A stretch of DNA of 64,000 nt from Dirofilaria immitis (Eukaryota > Nematoda > Chromadorea > Rhabditida > Onchocercidae): the NCBI GenBank assembly GCA_024305405.1, contig JAKNDB010000092.1, positions 1,333,501-1,397,500 on the forward strand, written 5' to 3'. Below are positions 13,081 through 26,411 of the stretch, one piece after another (position 1 is the stretch's first letter; each line of letters opens with the position of its first letter). A program made the translations under genes and the position numbers. Under the pieces are notes generated by a model. The model was not told where the DNA came from. It saw nothing but the letters and a program-made list of their open reading frames with translations, and searched no databases.

Positions 13081-14358
13081 CTAGTATACACACGTCTGGT
13101 TGATCTTTTTAATCTTGCATTTTAGCAATAATAGGCAAACAAGGATATAAAATGTTTACCGGAACAAAACAATAGAGGACAGGAAAGAAGCGAAATTAAA
13201 AGCTGATGATAAATGGCAGGAAATAAAGAGTTTCGAGAATTATGGATGAATATTATATCCATCTAATGAATGACCAGACCTGAAAATAGAACTTCCAGTA
13301 AATCGCTAGGCAGTACCATCTGTTACCTGTAATACATTGTCAGTTGCTGTCTGTTATCGAATGCCTGCCATGTCGTCAATTCCACTCCTGAGCAACTGTC
13401 CTCATTCGTTTTCTGCTCATTCAACATTTTCCAATTAATAAAGAAAAAGCGCTCGAAAATATCGCAAAATTCCGAATTTTCATGGGAATTCTCGACTGCA
13501 ATCTTGACTATTCACATTTCATTACATTTACTGTCACTTCTTTCTCCATTCATTTCAGTTCATGTATTTCATATATTTGAAAGATATTATTGTTTTTCTT
13601 GTAACAATTTTATTATTTTATTAGGAAAAACATAACAATTTAATGAACCACTCATACATCCAAAAATATTCATTATTGAAGAATAAATAAATACTTCGAC
13701 TCAACTAAGTTCCAACTTTTCCGAGAATTAAAATACTACAAATTGAATTAATCAAAATCATCTTAATTTGAAAAAATCTTAAATTCCTGCAAAAGATTTA
13801 GAAAAATCTTTAAATTACATGATATGATAAGAAGCATCTAAGCTGTGCTCATATAAGTTTCGCATGACGAAACAAGCATACTTTTAGGAGATATTAACCA
13901 TTTCATAAAAAAACATTAATCTTAAGATTTGGATTTTCTTTTAAGTTTTCTTTCTTTTAATTTTTGAAATTGTTCAATTTCATTCAAAATTTTTCATTTA
14001 TTTTTTACTGAACTAAATATAATCATAACTTTTCATTATCATTCTCCCTCCGTCATTTCTTTTTAAAAAGTTGATATAACATATTTGTATATCATAATCG
14101 TTTTGTTTGCTCTATTCTCGAATAACGGAATTATAGCTAGTCTATTTCTCATTGAATAAATAACCAAAAACTTAGATTTATTTTTATTATCCAACTTGCA
14201 GGCAAGGAATATACTCTAATGGCTATCAATTCGATTGATTATAAGAGCAAATACATCGTTCCAATATCAAATTTCTTTGAAAAAACCTTGTTCGCCATGA
14301 AGTTATGATGGTATCATAGAAGCTTAGCATTCCGTTTTCATATATTCAAATAAGGGGC
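13081..14358. other. Upstream region of glucosylceramidase, no gene seen
   Basis: AT-rich with stops in all frames and no splice-consistent exons. It includes the presumed promoter of the minus-strand glucosylceramidase gene. A slightly less AT-rich patch near 13320-13420 has no long frame on either strand. Confidence 0.5.
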
Positions 14359-14687
14359 CTAAAGTCTGGAAGGATAAGCCAAAGGTAAAGCAATCATAAT
14401 ATCTTTACTGTCGTATACCATCTCTGTCCATTTCATCATTTTATGTTATGCATCGTTTCGTTCGTTTTGAAATCTTTTAGGAGAATGACTTCCAGTTTTT
14501 CATCACCGACGTTGTCCAGGCCATATAGTAATTGGATGAATTTTTTGTTCCCGGAACGATTCAGTTTGATATTTTCGAAATTTTTTTCTAATAACATTTT
14601 CTTCGGCAACGGATTAGTAAACATTAAATTGCCGAATCTTCTTGCGGCGACAAAAAGGGACGTAGGTAATAGGATGGCATCATTTAA
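14359..14687 (-). pseudogene. Probable pseudogene of mitochondrial ribosomal protein L9-like type
   Basis: On the minus strand, a frame open from 14687 to a TGA at 14438-14436 reads through RRFGNLMFTNPLPKKML and ends in GDEKLEVILLKDFKTNET. After a shift of reading frame just past that point, a second frame ends at 14359 with MVYDSKDIMIALPLAYPSRL. In MRPL9/bL9 the conserved N-domain has a K/N-LEVIL segment followed about 25-30 residues later by an LP-x-LA-x-Y-A-S segment; the two frames together reproduce that order and spacing. There are no introns, no clear start codon and one frame change, which suits a decayed retrocopy. The match is short and made by eye, so the family call is tentative. 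The 120-codon plus-strand frame over the same DNA is its antisense shadow. Confidence 0.4.
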
Positions 14688-15367
14688 TCACGTTGGTTAT
14701 ATGCAAGCTCATTTCAGTTTCACTTCAACTGTATCCTTGTTGGATGAAAAAAATGGAAACGACTTATTACTGGTATCTCATCATTTTACTTTCAGATTCA
14801 AATGAAATTAGCATCGAAGTTAAGTATCATGTTAACAACTGCCATCAACAGCATTCATCTTTCATATAGTAGCCGGAAAAATACAATCAGAATCGTCATC
14901 GACACAATAAAATACACCGAGAAGGATCCCTATTTTCCTCCAGAAAAACTAAGGAGCGTTATCACTGACAGGACCTAAACATTGGAGAGATACTTAAGGT
15001 GGTTGATATGAGAGAGACAGTGGTATCTGAAGAGACACGAAAGATCGCTAAGAACAAGTGCAAAATAGTTAACGATTGTAGTTTGATAGAGAGAGAAAAA
15101 ATTAGTGCTATAGTGGAATATGAGATCCTTTTTAATAGTATTAAGTTGAAGAGAGTATGAGAGAGCGGATAAAGCGGTTTGACCTGTTCTTGAAGTTTGT
15201 CATTTATTTCTTGAGTCTTAAAACTTTTTATTCTACAGTTCTCTGATTCTAAATTACTCAAAATTTAATATTTTATCTTAGTTGAGGTTTCAAATTTCCA
15301 AAATTTTATTTTTATTTTTGTATTAGTAGTACTTTTTTCATTATTATTTTACCAAACAGCTTATAGA
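14688..15367. other. Intergenic before the CRAL-TRIO gene
   Basis: No supported gene. A minus-strand frame at 14962-15261 is serine/leucine/isoleucine-rich and lacks splice or domain support. The right part is the presumed promoter of the plus-strand CRAL-TRIO/GOLD gene. Confidence 0.45.
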
Positions 15368-15373
15368 TTTCAG
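15368..15373 (+). promoter_or_regulatory. Candidate spliced-leader trans-splice acceptor
   Basis: TTTCAG lies six bases upstream of the ATG at 15380, after a T-rich stretch, and no donor-bearing coding exon was found upstream. Nematode trans-splice acceptors use this consensus and often sit within about 10 bases of the start codon. A cis-spliced 5' UTR intron would look the same. Confidence 0.5.
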
Positions 15374-15379
15374 GATTGA

Positions 15380-18300
15380 ATGTATCAGAACGGAAGGAAT
15401 TCGCTGATGGATTCATCATCGTATGATGTTGAACAGTTTCGGAAACGTATGGCACCAGTCTTAGATAAATATCCATCTTATGATACGATGTTTACATTGG
15501 AACGATGGCTTCGTTCATACGATAGTGATATTGGTTGGCGCTTATTAATTAACCAGTTTTTTTTTCTTATTCCTGACTGTTTTATCTTCTGGTCTGTTCG
15601 ATTTTTATCGATTTTGTTATCTTAAAATTAGAAGTTGGATTTTGTGAATTTATGTGCAATAAGTAGTAAATGTAAAAGATTTTAAATTTAACAGGATCCA
15701 TTGTTGTAGATCATAAAAGTCAGTGGAATGTACAAACTTTGAAACATTTCCATTTTTTTCATTTTTGAATTTAATGCATAAGTGCTTACATTAAAGCAAT
15801 TTAATTTTGAGAAGAAGCAGCTAAGCGAATGACACGAGCTTTGCAAAATCTGAATTCGCTTCATGCATGCAGGAATTATGATAGTTTCGAATCACTGAAT
15901 GATTTTTTACATACAATAAATCGAGCCGTTGACTATCTCCCAGGTTAATTTTGATTTAGAAGGTAAAATATAAAGAAAAAATTAGGACTAGTTTGTTTCA
16001 ATTTTCATATTAATCGTCGAAATTTTAATAATTATCAGTGTTGCATCCTTCTTATATGCTAAGAGTTGTGTTATTCTAGAAAGTATTTATAAATTACGGT
16101 ACTGCAATTGGTAGAAAATTTCTTTTTGTTACTTCTACTGTTAATGTAATTATGCAAACCACATTTATAAGCTTCATACGTTTGCTTTTTTCGCCCGATT
16201 TATAAGATGCAAGTATTATAAATTTTTTTTTCAGGTGGTATTATGGGTCCTGATAAGCATGGAAATATTATTATCGTACAACCGATGGGTCGGGCTCGAC
16301 CGAAGACAATGATGCGTTTGGGACGTGTATCTGATCTTTACAGAGCATCAGTTTTAGAAGCTGAAGCTTGCATGTATTTTTTAAGGTGTGTTATTTTCAT
16401 TGTTTATTTGATGTGCGACGAACAACTATCTTTCAGTATAATGAGAAAGATAAAACTAATAAAGAATGAAGAATGAGTCATATTTAATAGACTTAAGTCT
16501 TATCGCATCTAGTAATGCAGGATCTTTCTGATAATGTCTAACTGAATTTATTCTAGACTTTGATTTGATTTCAAAATCAACTTTTTCATTGTTGTAGAAA
16601 AGAAGAAGCTATTAGAGGACGCCAGCTTAGTATTGTTTTTATTTCTGATCTCGCTGAATTATCTATCGAAACAATTTACATGCCTGCTGTGAAAGCATAC
16701 ATGAACGTTTTGAACGTATTACAGGTTCTTTTTATATTTTGCTTAGGAAGATCTTAGGATTTTCTTTATTGATTGACAAATGATTGTTGTTTAGCAAAAA
16801 TAACCTGATGTAAGTCGAGAAAAGAATTAGACAAGCATCGACAGCAGTTTTAAATATTGATTAATTAGGATTGATACAATTTGAGATATTAAATTTTATT
16901 TTAAATTTCAACTGGTATATATTTTTCACGATTTTGAAAGTTGTATTTTGAATCTAGTGTGATGAGTGTGGCGCTCAACAAAGTTTATGCAAACTGCGTT
17001 AAAAATACTAATCGTTCTTGTGATTTTTCCATTTACCATATAATCTTTGTAACAATTTATGCATTTTGGTAATTCATTAAATTTTTAATAATGTGAAAAG
17101 AAAAATTTTATTTCAGTATTTATTCCCGAATTCAATCAAAAGGTGTATGTGATCAATTCTCCCAACATGATTAATGTTATTTTTAATATGGTAAAGCGAG
17201 TACTTTCCAAAGTAAGATAAATTGAAGTAGAAGTGAAAATCTTAAAACCGCTCCAACATCAAAGTTTGTCTAAAAAAGCAAATAATACGTTTAAACTTGA
17301 ATAACTAAAGTGATTAATCAAATATTATATTTTGCTATTGCAGAACGTTTCGATCCCTTTTTATGTTTTATTTAATCTCTTCACTGCCCAAAGATATTAA
17401 AAGCCGTTTTTTAGGAAATGATTGGAAATGTCGAATTTATTGGCAGTGATTGGAAGCAGCGACTAAAGGATGAGTTAGGTGAAGAAAATATTTTCAGATA
17501 TTGGGGTGGGACGAAGGAAGCTTCAACAGAAACAGGCACAATACGCATGGGTGGCGAAGTACCCGATAGTTTGAAGTCATTTTATTTTTAATTCTCTCTT
17601 TAACAAGCTTTTATCCTTATGAGTCTCGAGGATATTTTTTGTACAAAAAATTGAAGTTCACCGAACTGATGATTTACCATTTCTCATCTCCAGCATTATG
17701 AAGATGAGAGAGAAAATTCGAAACGATGTCCACTAAAAATCATTTTTTAAAATTGGTAGCAATTCGGATAAAAGATGTTTGAATAAATTACTTTGAGGAA
17801 ACTATGTCGTGCAAATTTTCTAACATAATCGAGTTCTATTGAATTTCATTGATGACGTGATTTATTATTATTTTCGAAATCTTTTTTGCAGGGAAGAGAT
17901 TTTAAAACGTTGAAGTTCATTCCTAATGATCGATTAATAAAAAAACAATTCCAGCTAGCGGGACTTTGAACATTCCAGTTTATGTTCCACGACCAAATTC
18001 ATCATTGCAGTGGTATTTTACTATAAATGATGGTGATGTTGACTTCAAAATTACCTATAATGAAGAGGAAGAGGTATGATTTATTGTAAATTCTTGCGGG
18101 ATCTTTTTATCACAAATTTTATCACAAAAAGATTTGTCGTGAATTTTATTTTTGTATTCAAAATTTGTAATTAATGAATAAAATTATCTCTCTCAATTGG
18201 ATTTCTATGCCATTATATGTACTGTTTCTTCAGCTCTCTTACACCACTATGATTAATGAAAAGCGAAAATTGGTAGAATCGGAAATTAAAAAGGCAATAT

Positions 18301-18514
18301 TTTTCTTGTGAAAATCGTATAAAATTTCTAGATTGATTTAAAAATTTTGTTAAATTCACAGGTTTGGCCGCTTTTCCGTCTATCAACGGAATTTGTCCCA
18401 GAATATGGTGAATTGTTGTGCCTTCAGAAAGGGATTTATGTTCTTCATTTTGATAATCCAGCAAAACTATTCAACAAAATAGTTACATATAATATTCTGG
18501 TGAAGGATCCATAA
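15380..18514 (+). CDS. CRAL-TRIO (SEC14) plus GOLD domain protein
   Basis: Predicted cytosolic lipid-binding/transfer protein of the SEC14-GOLD class (the CTG proteins of nematodes are of this type). Exons: 15380-15533, 15812-15943, 16235-16385, 16598-16724, 17117-17211, 17415-17575, 17892-17908, 17955-18073, 18234-18293, 18362-18514; about 389 aa. The N-terminal CRAL-TRIO_N helices contain MFTLERWLRSYDSD. The lipid-binding domain has GGIMGPDKHGNIIIVQPMGR, SIVFISDLAEL, VYVINSPNMINVIFNMV and GSDWKQRLKDELGEE. The GOLD beta-sandwich has GTLNIPVYVPRPNSSLQWYF, STEFVPEYGELLC and GIYVLHFDN. Oddities: exon 5 is one nucleotide short near 17121-17127 (LQYLFP is in one frame, EFNQKVYV in the next); a 46-nt intron at 17909-17954 is inferred only from phase; the intron after 18293 has a GC donor. 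Domain assignment is firm; the 17892-17954 stretch is uncertain. Confidence 0.85.
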
Positions 18515-20340
18515 ATCCATTAAAAACTTATTATTAATAATTGAAAACTGTCACTATGTCGAATTACTGAGCTTGTATTCATCGGTTGTGAATGTTTTCC
18601 ATGATTTGTAATATAGTAGTATTCTATGCATATTACGAATTAAAATCCTTCACAGTTCTAAGATATTTTATAAAGTTTTGCAGATAATTTGTAAAATAAT
18701 TTTTAGAAAATCCTGACTTATCTTTGTAATCTGTAGTTTCATTGCTCATTTATAAATTGTTAAGCTATTATGTAAACTATTCTGTGTTTCGTCCATTACG
18801 TTATTATATTGTTTCGACATTTACAGTTTTAATTTTCCGATGCTGTACCTAGTGTTTTTTTATACACTTAAATGAATTAGCTAGAAATTATGCATTTAGA
18901 AGATAAAGCAGATCTAAATTATATTATAATAGCAAGCATCAAACTTAGAATAGTTCTTAAATTTTATGCTGATATGTTTTGGGCAAGATGCAACAGTTTA
19001 TTTCTACATGTCTAAAAGTTATATCAAACTTAGCTTTAATTTATGGAAATGTTGAAGGCAGGGAAATTCAAATTCATCGTATAGCAGGAATTACTAGCCA
19101 TGTGTATATAGTAATACGTAAAATTAAGATGCGACAATATCGACAGAGAAAGTGAACCAAAATGAAAAGATTTATAATGTATTGTGCGAGAAAATTAGAT
19201 CATATCGTAGGGAAGGTCAGACAGTCTGGATGAATGTAACATAATTAATCATTTCACTCAATGTATTTATTTCAATAATGCTAATCGAGAATTTCATGCT
19301 GTCTCATTTTGCAAATAAATTAAAAAAAATGAGTATGTATTGCTGGCATTACGTAATCGGTGCTTTAACAATTTCTGCAAATCTTTCTCTTTACACAAAG
19401 GCAAACTGCAATTCGTTTATTCAGAAATGAAATACATTTGTGCAGCAAAACAATGCTAGAACTTATATTTTTAAAAACTATTGCCTTTCATTTTTATAAA
19501 ATATAAAATTCATGTGTCGAGTCGCTCTAATTCGAATTTAATTTCAACTTTATGGCATTTTTTTTTCGCTAATCATTTCTTTAATTTCTAATTTAGTTGA
19601 AATTTAGTTTTTGAATATTTTTTTCGCTATAAATTCTATTAAATTATATAACTAGTTACAAATTAAATTATGTAAATAGTTATAGTTATAAATCAAAACA
19701 GCAGACTTATCTAAATTTTTTTTTATATTAGATTTTTTTCAACTCAAATTCTTTTCTTTCATCAACAAAATAATAAAAAATGAAATAAATAAATAAAAAT
19801 TTTTCTCCGAAGTATTGATTGTAATAACTTCATCGTCCGAGATTCATAACATGAAAGTTCCATTTGCGACATCAATCAAAATTCGATGAGTGGAGAATGT
19901 GTAATATTAAGTAACCAATATGCTATCATTAAAGTTCATTACTTGCTAGTTTAACAAAATGAGGAAGGGCTCATAGATAACGTAATACCTGTTCGTTGGT
20001 TAGCGGTGATAAATATAGCTCTCGTGCTGAAAAATAATCGGTTGTTTGTTTTCGCCTAACGATATCCTCTGTTTATTTCAACGTTCGTTGTGTAATGTTC
20101 CAGTTCGAATATCACTTTTCCATATTTTCGAGATTGAAGTCGTAAAAACACTTTTAATCTCGAATTCTTTTCTTCCATTGACAAAATAAATTACCTTCGA
20201 CGCATTAATTCGTTATGACAAGTCAAGAAGCCACGAACTTTTCTGATGATACTTATGAATCATAAAATTATGAGCAAAGAAATGATCACAGCTTGTTTAG
20301 TCAATCATCGAAGTTAGTTTGTCATCTCTTTTCAAGATCA
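18515..20340. other. Intergenic between CRAL-TRIO and F-box genes
   Basis: Contains the 3' UTR of the CRAL-TRIO gene and the promoter side of the F-box gene. No coding-like frame. An ATG at about 20215 opens a 16-codon frame ending in TAA, out of frame with the F-box start, and may be an upstream ORF or part of an unrecognised first exon. Confidence 0.5.
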
Positions 20341-23300
20341 ATGGATGAAGTATGGCGACATATTTTCCAGTACTTTACTATTTTCGAACGGATTCGTTAT
20401 GAACGTGTATCAACTACATGGATGAAACTTTTGCGAGAATACTGGAAACAATTTGATACGGTGGACACAGATAGATTATGCATCGATATACGCTCGATCC
20501 ATTGGTCCAATTGCGTTCAAGCTATTTTAGGTACTTTATTGTTATGTTGATCTGTGCAGTATACATCTTTCCGTGATCATCAGGATCACTGGAACGAAAA
20601 TATCTAGCTATATGGATTGATTATAATCTTGTGAATAAGGATTATTAGAAATGTTTACTATCAAAACATTGCAGCCAGATGTTCACCAAACATAACATCA
20701 TTTAATTTCGGCCGTGATCACGAAGGAAATCATCGTAGGAATATGAAGAAACCATTATTACCCGATGTACTCATGGAGTTAGCGATAAAAGCTCCATCAC
20801 TCAAATCATTTCGTGTTGAAGAGTGTGTAAACTTCTATTTCTTTCAGATGTTTGATATTTCGATAATTTATTGATTGCCCATAAATAGTAACTTTCATGC
20901 CATTAATAGAAATTTAGAAGAATGGGATAAACAATTTTGGCAAAGTTTCATTTTTCCCTTCATCCTTCTTTCTTCAATTAACAACAAGGCATAAAATTTT
21001 CGTCAGTTTAATTATTTTGTCTATAACTTTTAAATATATAGAGGTTTTTCTTTTTTAATTTAAAAATATCTTAAATGTTGTTTTAATTGTTTCGTTAAAT
21101 TTGCTTTAAAAGAAACAAAAAGATAACTAAAAGAGAAAAGCATAAGTTGAAACATCACATTAAACTAATAATTATACTCCTTTTGTAATAATATGTTAAC
21201 AAACTCATTTTTGAAAAGGGAAAAATGATAGTATTTTGACTTTTGAATTATCATACTTATTAAACCAATCTATGTTCAAGAATAACAACTAATTATTTAT
21301 TGTACATTATTATGTATTGCTAATAGATACAGTGCTTATAAACCAATAATCAAAGATAGAATTAAATTCAAATGATTATGTTTTCAGTTGCTTCCTCCAC
21401 ATGGAATCTATAAGTCTACTAAAAAATTATCACCTACACTTAAGGTGAGAAATCTTTACCTGTTTTTAAAGGTGATTTTTCTTAACAATATTTATCATTA
21501 AATTAACTATCTAATCGTACTTTGACAGGTATTTTGTGTTGAACGCTGTATAATTGATCATAAAAATCCCCAATTTATCACTTCATGCCTTTTATCTCTG
21601 CTCGATAATTGCTCAGCACTTGAAGAATTTGTCCTTAAGGTTTGCTCACTTGGTTTTTAAGCTTATAATTTTCTTTTAAAAAAAATATTAATAGTAAAAT
21701 TAATAAATATGGCCTATAAAATTCCATGAACTTCTCTTTCAGAATTTGTCGGAATGCCGCTTATGCACAGCACTAAGCAGGATAAGATAAATATCCTAAA
21801 AACTTTGAACAAATCTAGAAATCAGTAAACTCTATTGAATACTCCCTGAAATGATCGGTTAATTTAATCGATAATTGAGTTGAATAAAAAAATTAATCAT
21901 GGAATATTTAATGCTTTTTTTTTATTTTTGGGAAATTAAACCGTAATTTGAATATTCTGCATGAAATAATTATTAATCTTTATAACCAATAATAATTTTT
22001 CTCTGGTTGATAATTTTTCTCTTTTTTTCATTTTTGTCAAATAAAGGAAGGTTTTTAAAATAATTATTAATGACAAATAATATTTTTTATTTGCTTCTTA
22101 ATCCATTCCATGAGCAAGAAATTCGGATATATATGAATGCCGAACGGTATAGTTATATGATTAAATTCTCGTTAATAAACGATTTCTGAATGAATTTGCG
22201 GATAATCACCATTCATTTGATTTATTAACGAGTCCAAATATCATGAAATAAGTAAAAGTTATTGATTACAATTTTATTAAAATTAGTTAACTAACTGGAG
22301 AAAGCAATTGTTCTTACCCATGTTAATATGACTATTAAGAATGTTTTACCAGCAGTAGTTCAAAAAGTTTTAATTATATATAATTCGAAAGCTTTATTTA
22401 CATGATAAAGGTAGGTCTTACATGTTTATAAAATTAATATACTTTGGAAGGAAATTTTTGAAAATGATTTCAATAAAAGAAATTTCTCTTTCCATATCTG
22501 TATATATATTTGTTTAACTTTGAAAAACTGCTTATGAAGGAAGACAACCCAAAAGCATTTTAAAATCTTATAATTTGATTTTCTTAATTGCTATTCGAAA
22601 TATATTTACCTTAGAATTTATCACTACCTAAAATGGGATAAAATCTAGAAATCAATTATAATTGCAATAACATATTGATTTTTATAAAACTTTATGACAA
22701 AAAATCTGATGAGAAATAAGCTTTTTTATTCATAATTTCTGAAATATACTTTCATAACAGCATTATGTCATAAATTTTTCAAATATAAGATTACGATCGT
22801 CCTATATTTAATTTAGTAGGCTCAGATCATGAAGCAATCGAATTTACTATTTAAATTTCAAGTTTTCAACAGTTAAAAGAATTTGGTTCTTAAAATTTAA
22901 CATTATAAAAATATACAAGCTTCACTAACTAATAAAATTCAAAATTTTATTTTAACTTGAACTATATTCAAATGTTCAAGTATCAGTATTAGCAGTTATA
23001 TATCTTTTGACATAGTTAAATGCTTTTTTTGGCGAAATTTCGGTGAAGAAGAAGTATCACTTTTCAAAATGAATATTTGAATACCGAAAAGAATTGTTGC
23101 AAATCTCTTGCAATATGAAAATTATTTGCTTTTGGGATATAATCGAGAATTCTTGTAAAGAATTCACAAGTAAAAACAACTACCGTATGTGTTTGCTTGT
23201 AAATGAAAGCAAAAATCTTAATAGCCTCATTACTGTAAAGCCAAGTAAATCAAATAATAATACTTGTGCAAACTTACCAAGTTAGGAAATATTAAATATG

Positions 23301-26300
23301 ATATCAATTGTAGCAGTAATAATAATTGCATAAATATATATACGTAACGACAATTTCATTAATACAAAGTTTAACTGTTAGCTTTTAATAATAATCTTTA
23401 GAAGAAAAAGAAGGAAGTTGTTCATTGTATATATTCGTAGAATATAATATCGTCGATGATAAATTGAAGCAACAGATAACGAAGATTTGCTATGATGCAT
23501 GCATACTTACGGCGTTAATCAACTTAAGAAAGTTTTATCAACGATTAATGCTTTTACTAATGAACAAACCATTTTGCAATTTATATGTTGCATAAAAAGT
23601 GATAGAACATAATCATTGCATATTGAAGATGTCGTAGAATCAAACTAAGAAGGAAGTCGTTTTTATCAATCTCAATGATATGAAATAACCCCTATGAAAT
23701 AATGCTATTCTATTTTCATTACAGTTTGATATCATCGATAAAAGAAAATTTTTATTAAACAAGCGCGTTCTTTTTAATTTTTGTAAAAGAAATTGATATG
23801 TTCAATAATAATTCAATAATAATCAACGACATATGAGTAATGCTTTTCTGGAGAGATCCTTCATTCGAATGCCGAAAATTATTTCAATTAATGTTTTGAA
23901 ATACCACTATATAGGATGAATTTTGATCCTATGATTTTGATATAATTTGTCAATTTCAAAAATAAACTAGCAGAAAATAAAAACGATCATTTTATTCTAT
24001 GATTCAGAAATCAAATTTTGGTACAATATTTTATAAACATTTAATACTTATTTTTGCAATAGTTTAAGTTTTGCTGTATATAGCAGTTTTAAACAGTTGC
24101 AGATGACATATTGAAATGTTTTTGAAGGATTAGACAAAATCATTCGAGGGCAAACTAATAAAGGATTTTTAGATTACATTGGATAATAATCAATAGGTAA
24201 GTCATTCAACTTTACATTTTCATCCTGTTTGTTTTACTTCAATTTCGAATTTTAGGGTTCTGATTCAGACTACGCTTATATGTACATCAATGATGACTTT
24301 ATGGAGCATATATCGTCAACAGTATCCATTTTATGCATATCTGCTGGTAAAGCACTCCAAATTAGGAATGCTAATTTTATCTTTAAACTTAAAAAGTAAG
24401 TCGATTAAAAATAAAAATAAATTGTCTTTGTTGAACTCATATGTAATTCCAATTTTGGCTACAGTTTTTAGTAAAATCAATCAGATTTGCAATGAGACAT
24501 TGTTTAAATTTTTGATACAAGTACTGTACAATTAATGAATCTTAATTTGCAGCAGTATTTTTATAACTTAATTAAATATCATATATTAATGGTTAAATTT
24601 TTTCCAGACTACGCTTATTTGAAGCCCGCAAATCACTTTTGAGCATGAAGTCACTTCAAGATTTAGTATATAACGCACACGACTTATTATATCTCGATTT
24701 ATCTAATTCTTCAGATATAAAAGATTTCTCATTAATTGGGAAACTGTCGAAACTTAGGTAGGATTAATTATCATTTGCTAATTTCCACTCGAAAGATAAA
24801 CTTTTTTAAAAATCTTTTTCATTGAATTGTTTACTTTTATAGTTTTATGTCGAAAACTAGAAAAGATTAGTCATGAAATCGCAATGTTGCGCTTCTTTTC
24901 TTCACTTGATTTTTTTCTTTCCTTCTGACATTCATCTTATCGTACCTTTGTCAGTATCGACTTAGTTACTTGTTATCATTATCTATCAATTACAGATGTT
25001 TGCTGTTGAACGACAACCATACTTATTTGAATTTGAGTGCTATTATCAAAGGTTGTACATCACTGGAAGTGTTATCACTGGAAAGATGCTCAAAGCTAAG
25101 GTTTTTGACATATTTTAAAATTATTATTTTCTTTTATGCTGAAATTTAATAAATTATAGTTTCCCATTTTCTATATTACACAAATATATTGATTTCATTC
25201 CCTTATGAATTTTCATATCGTCTTTAACCAAATTGAACAGGTAATATCTTATTTTTCACAGTGACGAAGACTTCAAGGCAATCAGTAAATGTGCAACGCT
25301 GAAAGAGTTGCATTTAACTGATATAACAGGTATGACAGATGACATTCTGATCCATATTGTTTTTGGTGTTCCGTTACTGGAAGTATTGGATATCAGTTAT
25401 TGCAAATCGGTTTGTTAATTCTATAAAATATAGAAATGTAAAAATCCGGAATTTAAAGTTATAAAAAAGATTGATAGTTGCCGATTATCTCTGTGAGACG
25501 ATTGAATTCTAAATCTGATTAACGATCAAAAGTAAAATGTCAGGATTATCTAGAAAAATTTTACTGAGTTTTTTTTCGTTCAGGCTCTAAATTTAATTGA
25601 TGTTTTTAAATAAATTATATTTTTCTAACCATATTTTCAGTTGACATTAAATGGACTGCAATGTTTGGTTATGCTAAATGAACTGAATCATCTCTGTGTT
25701 AATGGAATCTATGATTTCGATGATCATTTGATAAATATGATCCATAAATGTCGACCTTACTGTATCGTAGAGGCGTATCATTGTCGATATACGATGAGCA
25801 CTAATGAATTGTTGCAGATGCAAGTGATACTTTCTTTTTCTTTCATTTATCTAACAAAAATAAATATAATTCTGTTCAATATGAATAATAATTTTGGTAA
25901 TAAGATTAAGATAAAATATTTTACTAATAATAATTTGATAATGATGGTGACTTTAGCTAATAAGAAATGAAAGAAGAGGTTGTTCCGATTGAATTTTTGG
26001 ACTACATTGATCGAAATTTCCTGATCAAATTTAATGCAATACTTCTTTCTGTCTTTATTCACAACTTTTGGCATTTTTAGAAAAATAATATCAAATTTTT
26101 GTCAGTTATATAGCAAAAAAGATAAGAAATTGAAGCAATCGACAATCTGAAGCAAATTCCTTACCTGCGGAATTTTACAAGACTTTTCAGTCTTTCTCCT
26201 CATTCTCTATTGTTGTAAAGATGACATTGTTACAGAATGTATTCTCGATTTAGTTCTTTGTTTTATTAAAATTTATGAAGTATGAAATGAAGCGATAAGT

Positions 26301-26411
26301 TCGACTACTATTTTGTAAAGCGAAACTTTGCTTCTTTCATTGTTTATTTTGCATGATTCTTGACATATTCAATAATTAAGCTTTCAGGGCATTTTTCAAA
26401 CCGATGGTTGA
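20341..26411 (+). CDS. F-box and leucine-rich-repeat protein (FBXL-type)
   Basis: Probable substrate-recognition subunit of an SCF ubiquitin ligase: the F-box would bind SKP1 and the LRRs the target. Exons: 20341-20530, 20675-20826, 21388-21444, 21529-21639, 24256-24395, 24608-24757, 24996-25100, 25262-25409, 25641-25823, with a tentative last exon 26388-26411; about 419 aa. The F-box is at residues 1-45 (MDEVWRHIFQYFTIFERIRY ... STTWMKLLREYW). LRR signatures follow: ALEEFVLK, LRLFEARKSLLSMKSL, LLYLDLSNSS, LEVLSLERCSKL, LKELHLTDITGMTDD, LLEVLDISYCKS, LNHLCVNGIYDFDD. Every listed junction is GT-AG and in phase. The start is uncertain: 20341 is the first ATG of the frame, which is open from about 20266. 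The 3' end is also uncertain: reading past 25823 gives a stop at 25968-25970, while splicing to 26388 gives a short tail. The target is unknown. Confidence 0.82.
21640..24255 (+). other. Large intron of the F-box/LRR gene
   Basis: A 2.6 kb intron, much longer than the gene's other introns (57-566 nt). The flanking exons join in phase (LEEFVLK to GSDSDYAYMY). A possible alternative terminal exon at about 21742-21789 reads LSECRLCTALSRIR then a stop; it would truncate the protein after the first LRRs. A 63-codon frame at 23094-23285 shows no known domain. Confidence 0.5.

Noticed and set aside
14443..14805. 120-codon plus-strand open frame, the longest in the window
   Set aside because: Serine/phenylalanine-rich composition typical of an antisense reading of lysine/leucine-rich coding sequence; the minus strand over the same bases shows the MRPL9-like signal.
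25847..26074. 75-codon minus-strand frame
   Set aside because: Isoleucine/phenylalanine-rich AT noise over the 3' end of the F-box gene; no splice context.
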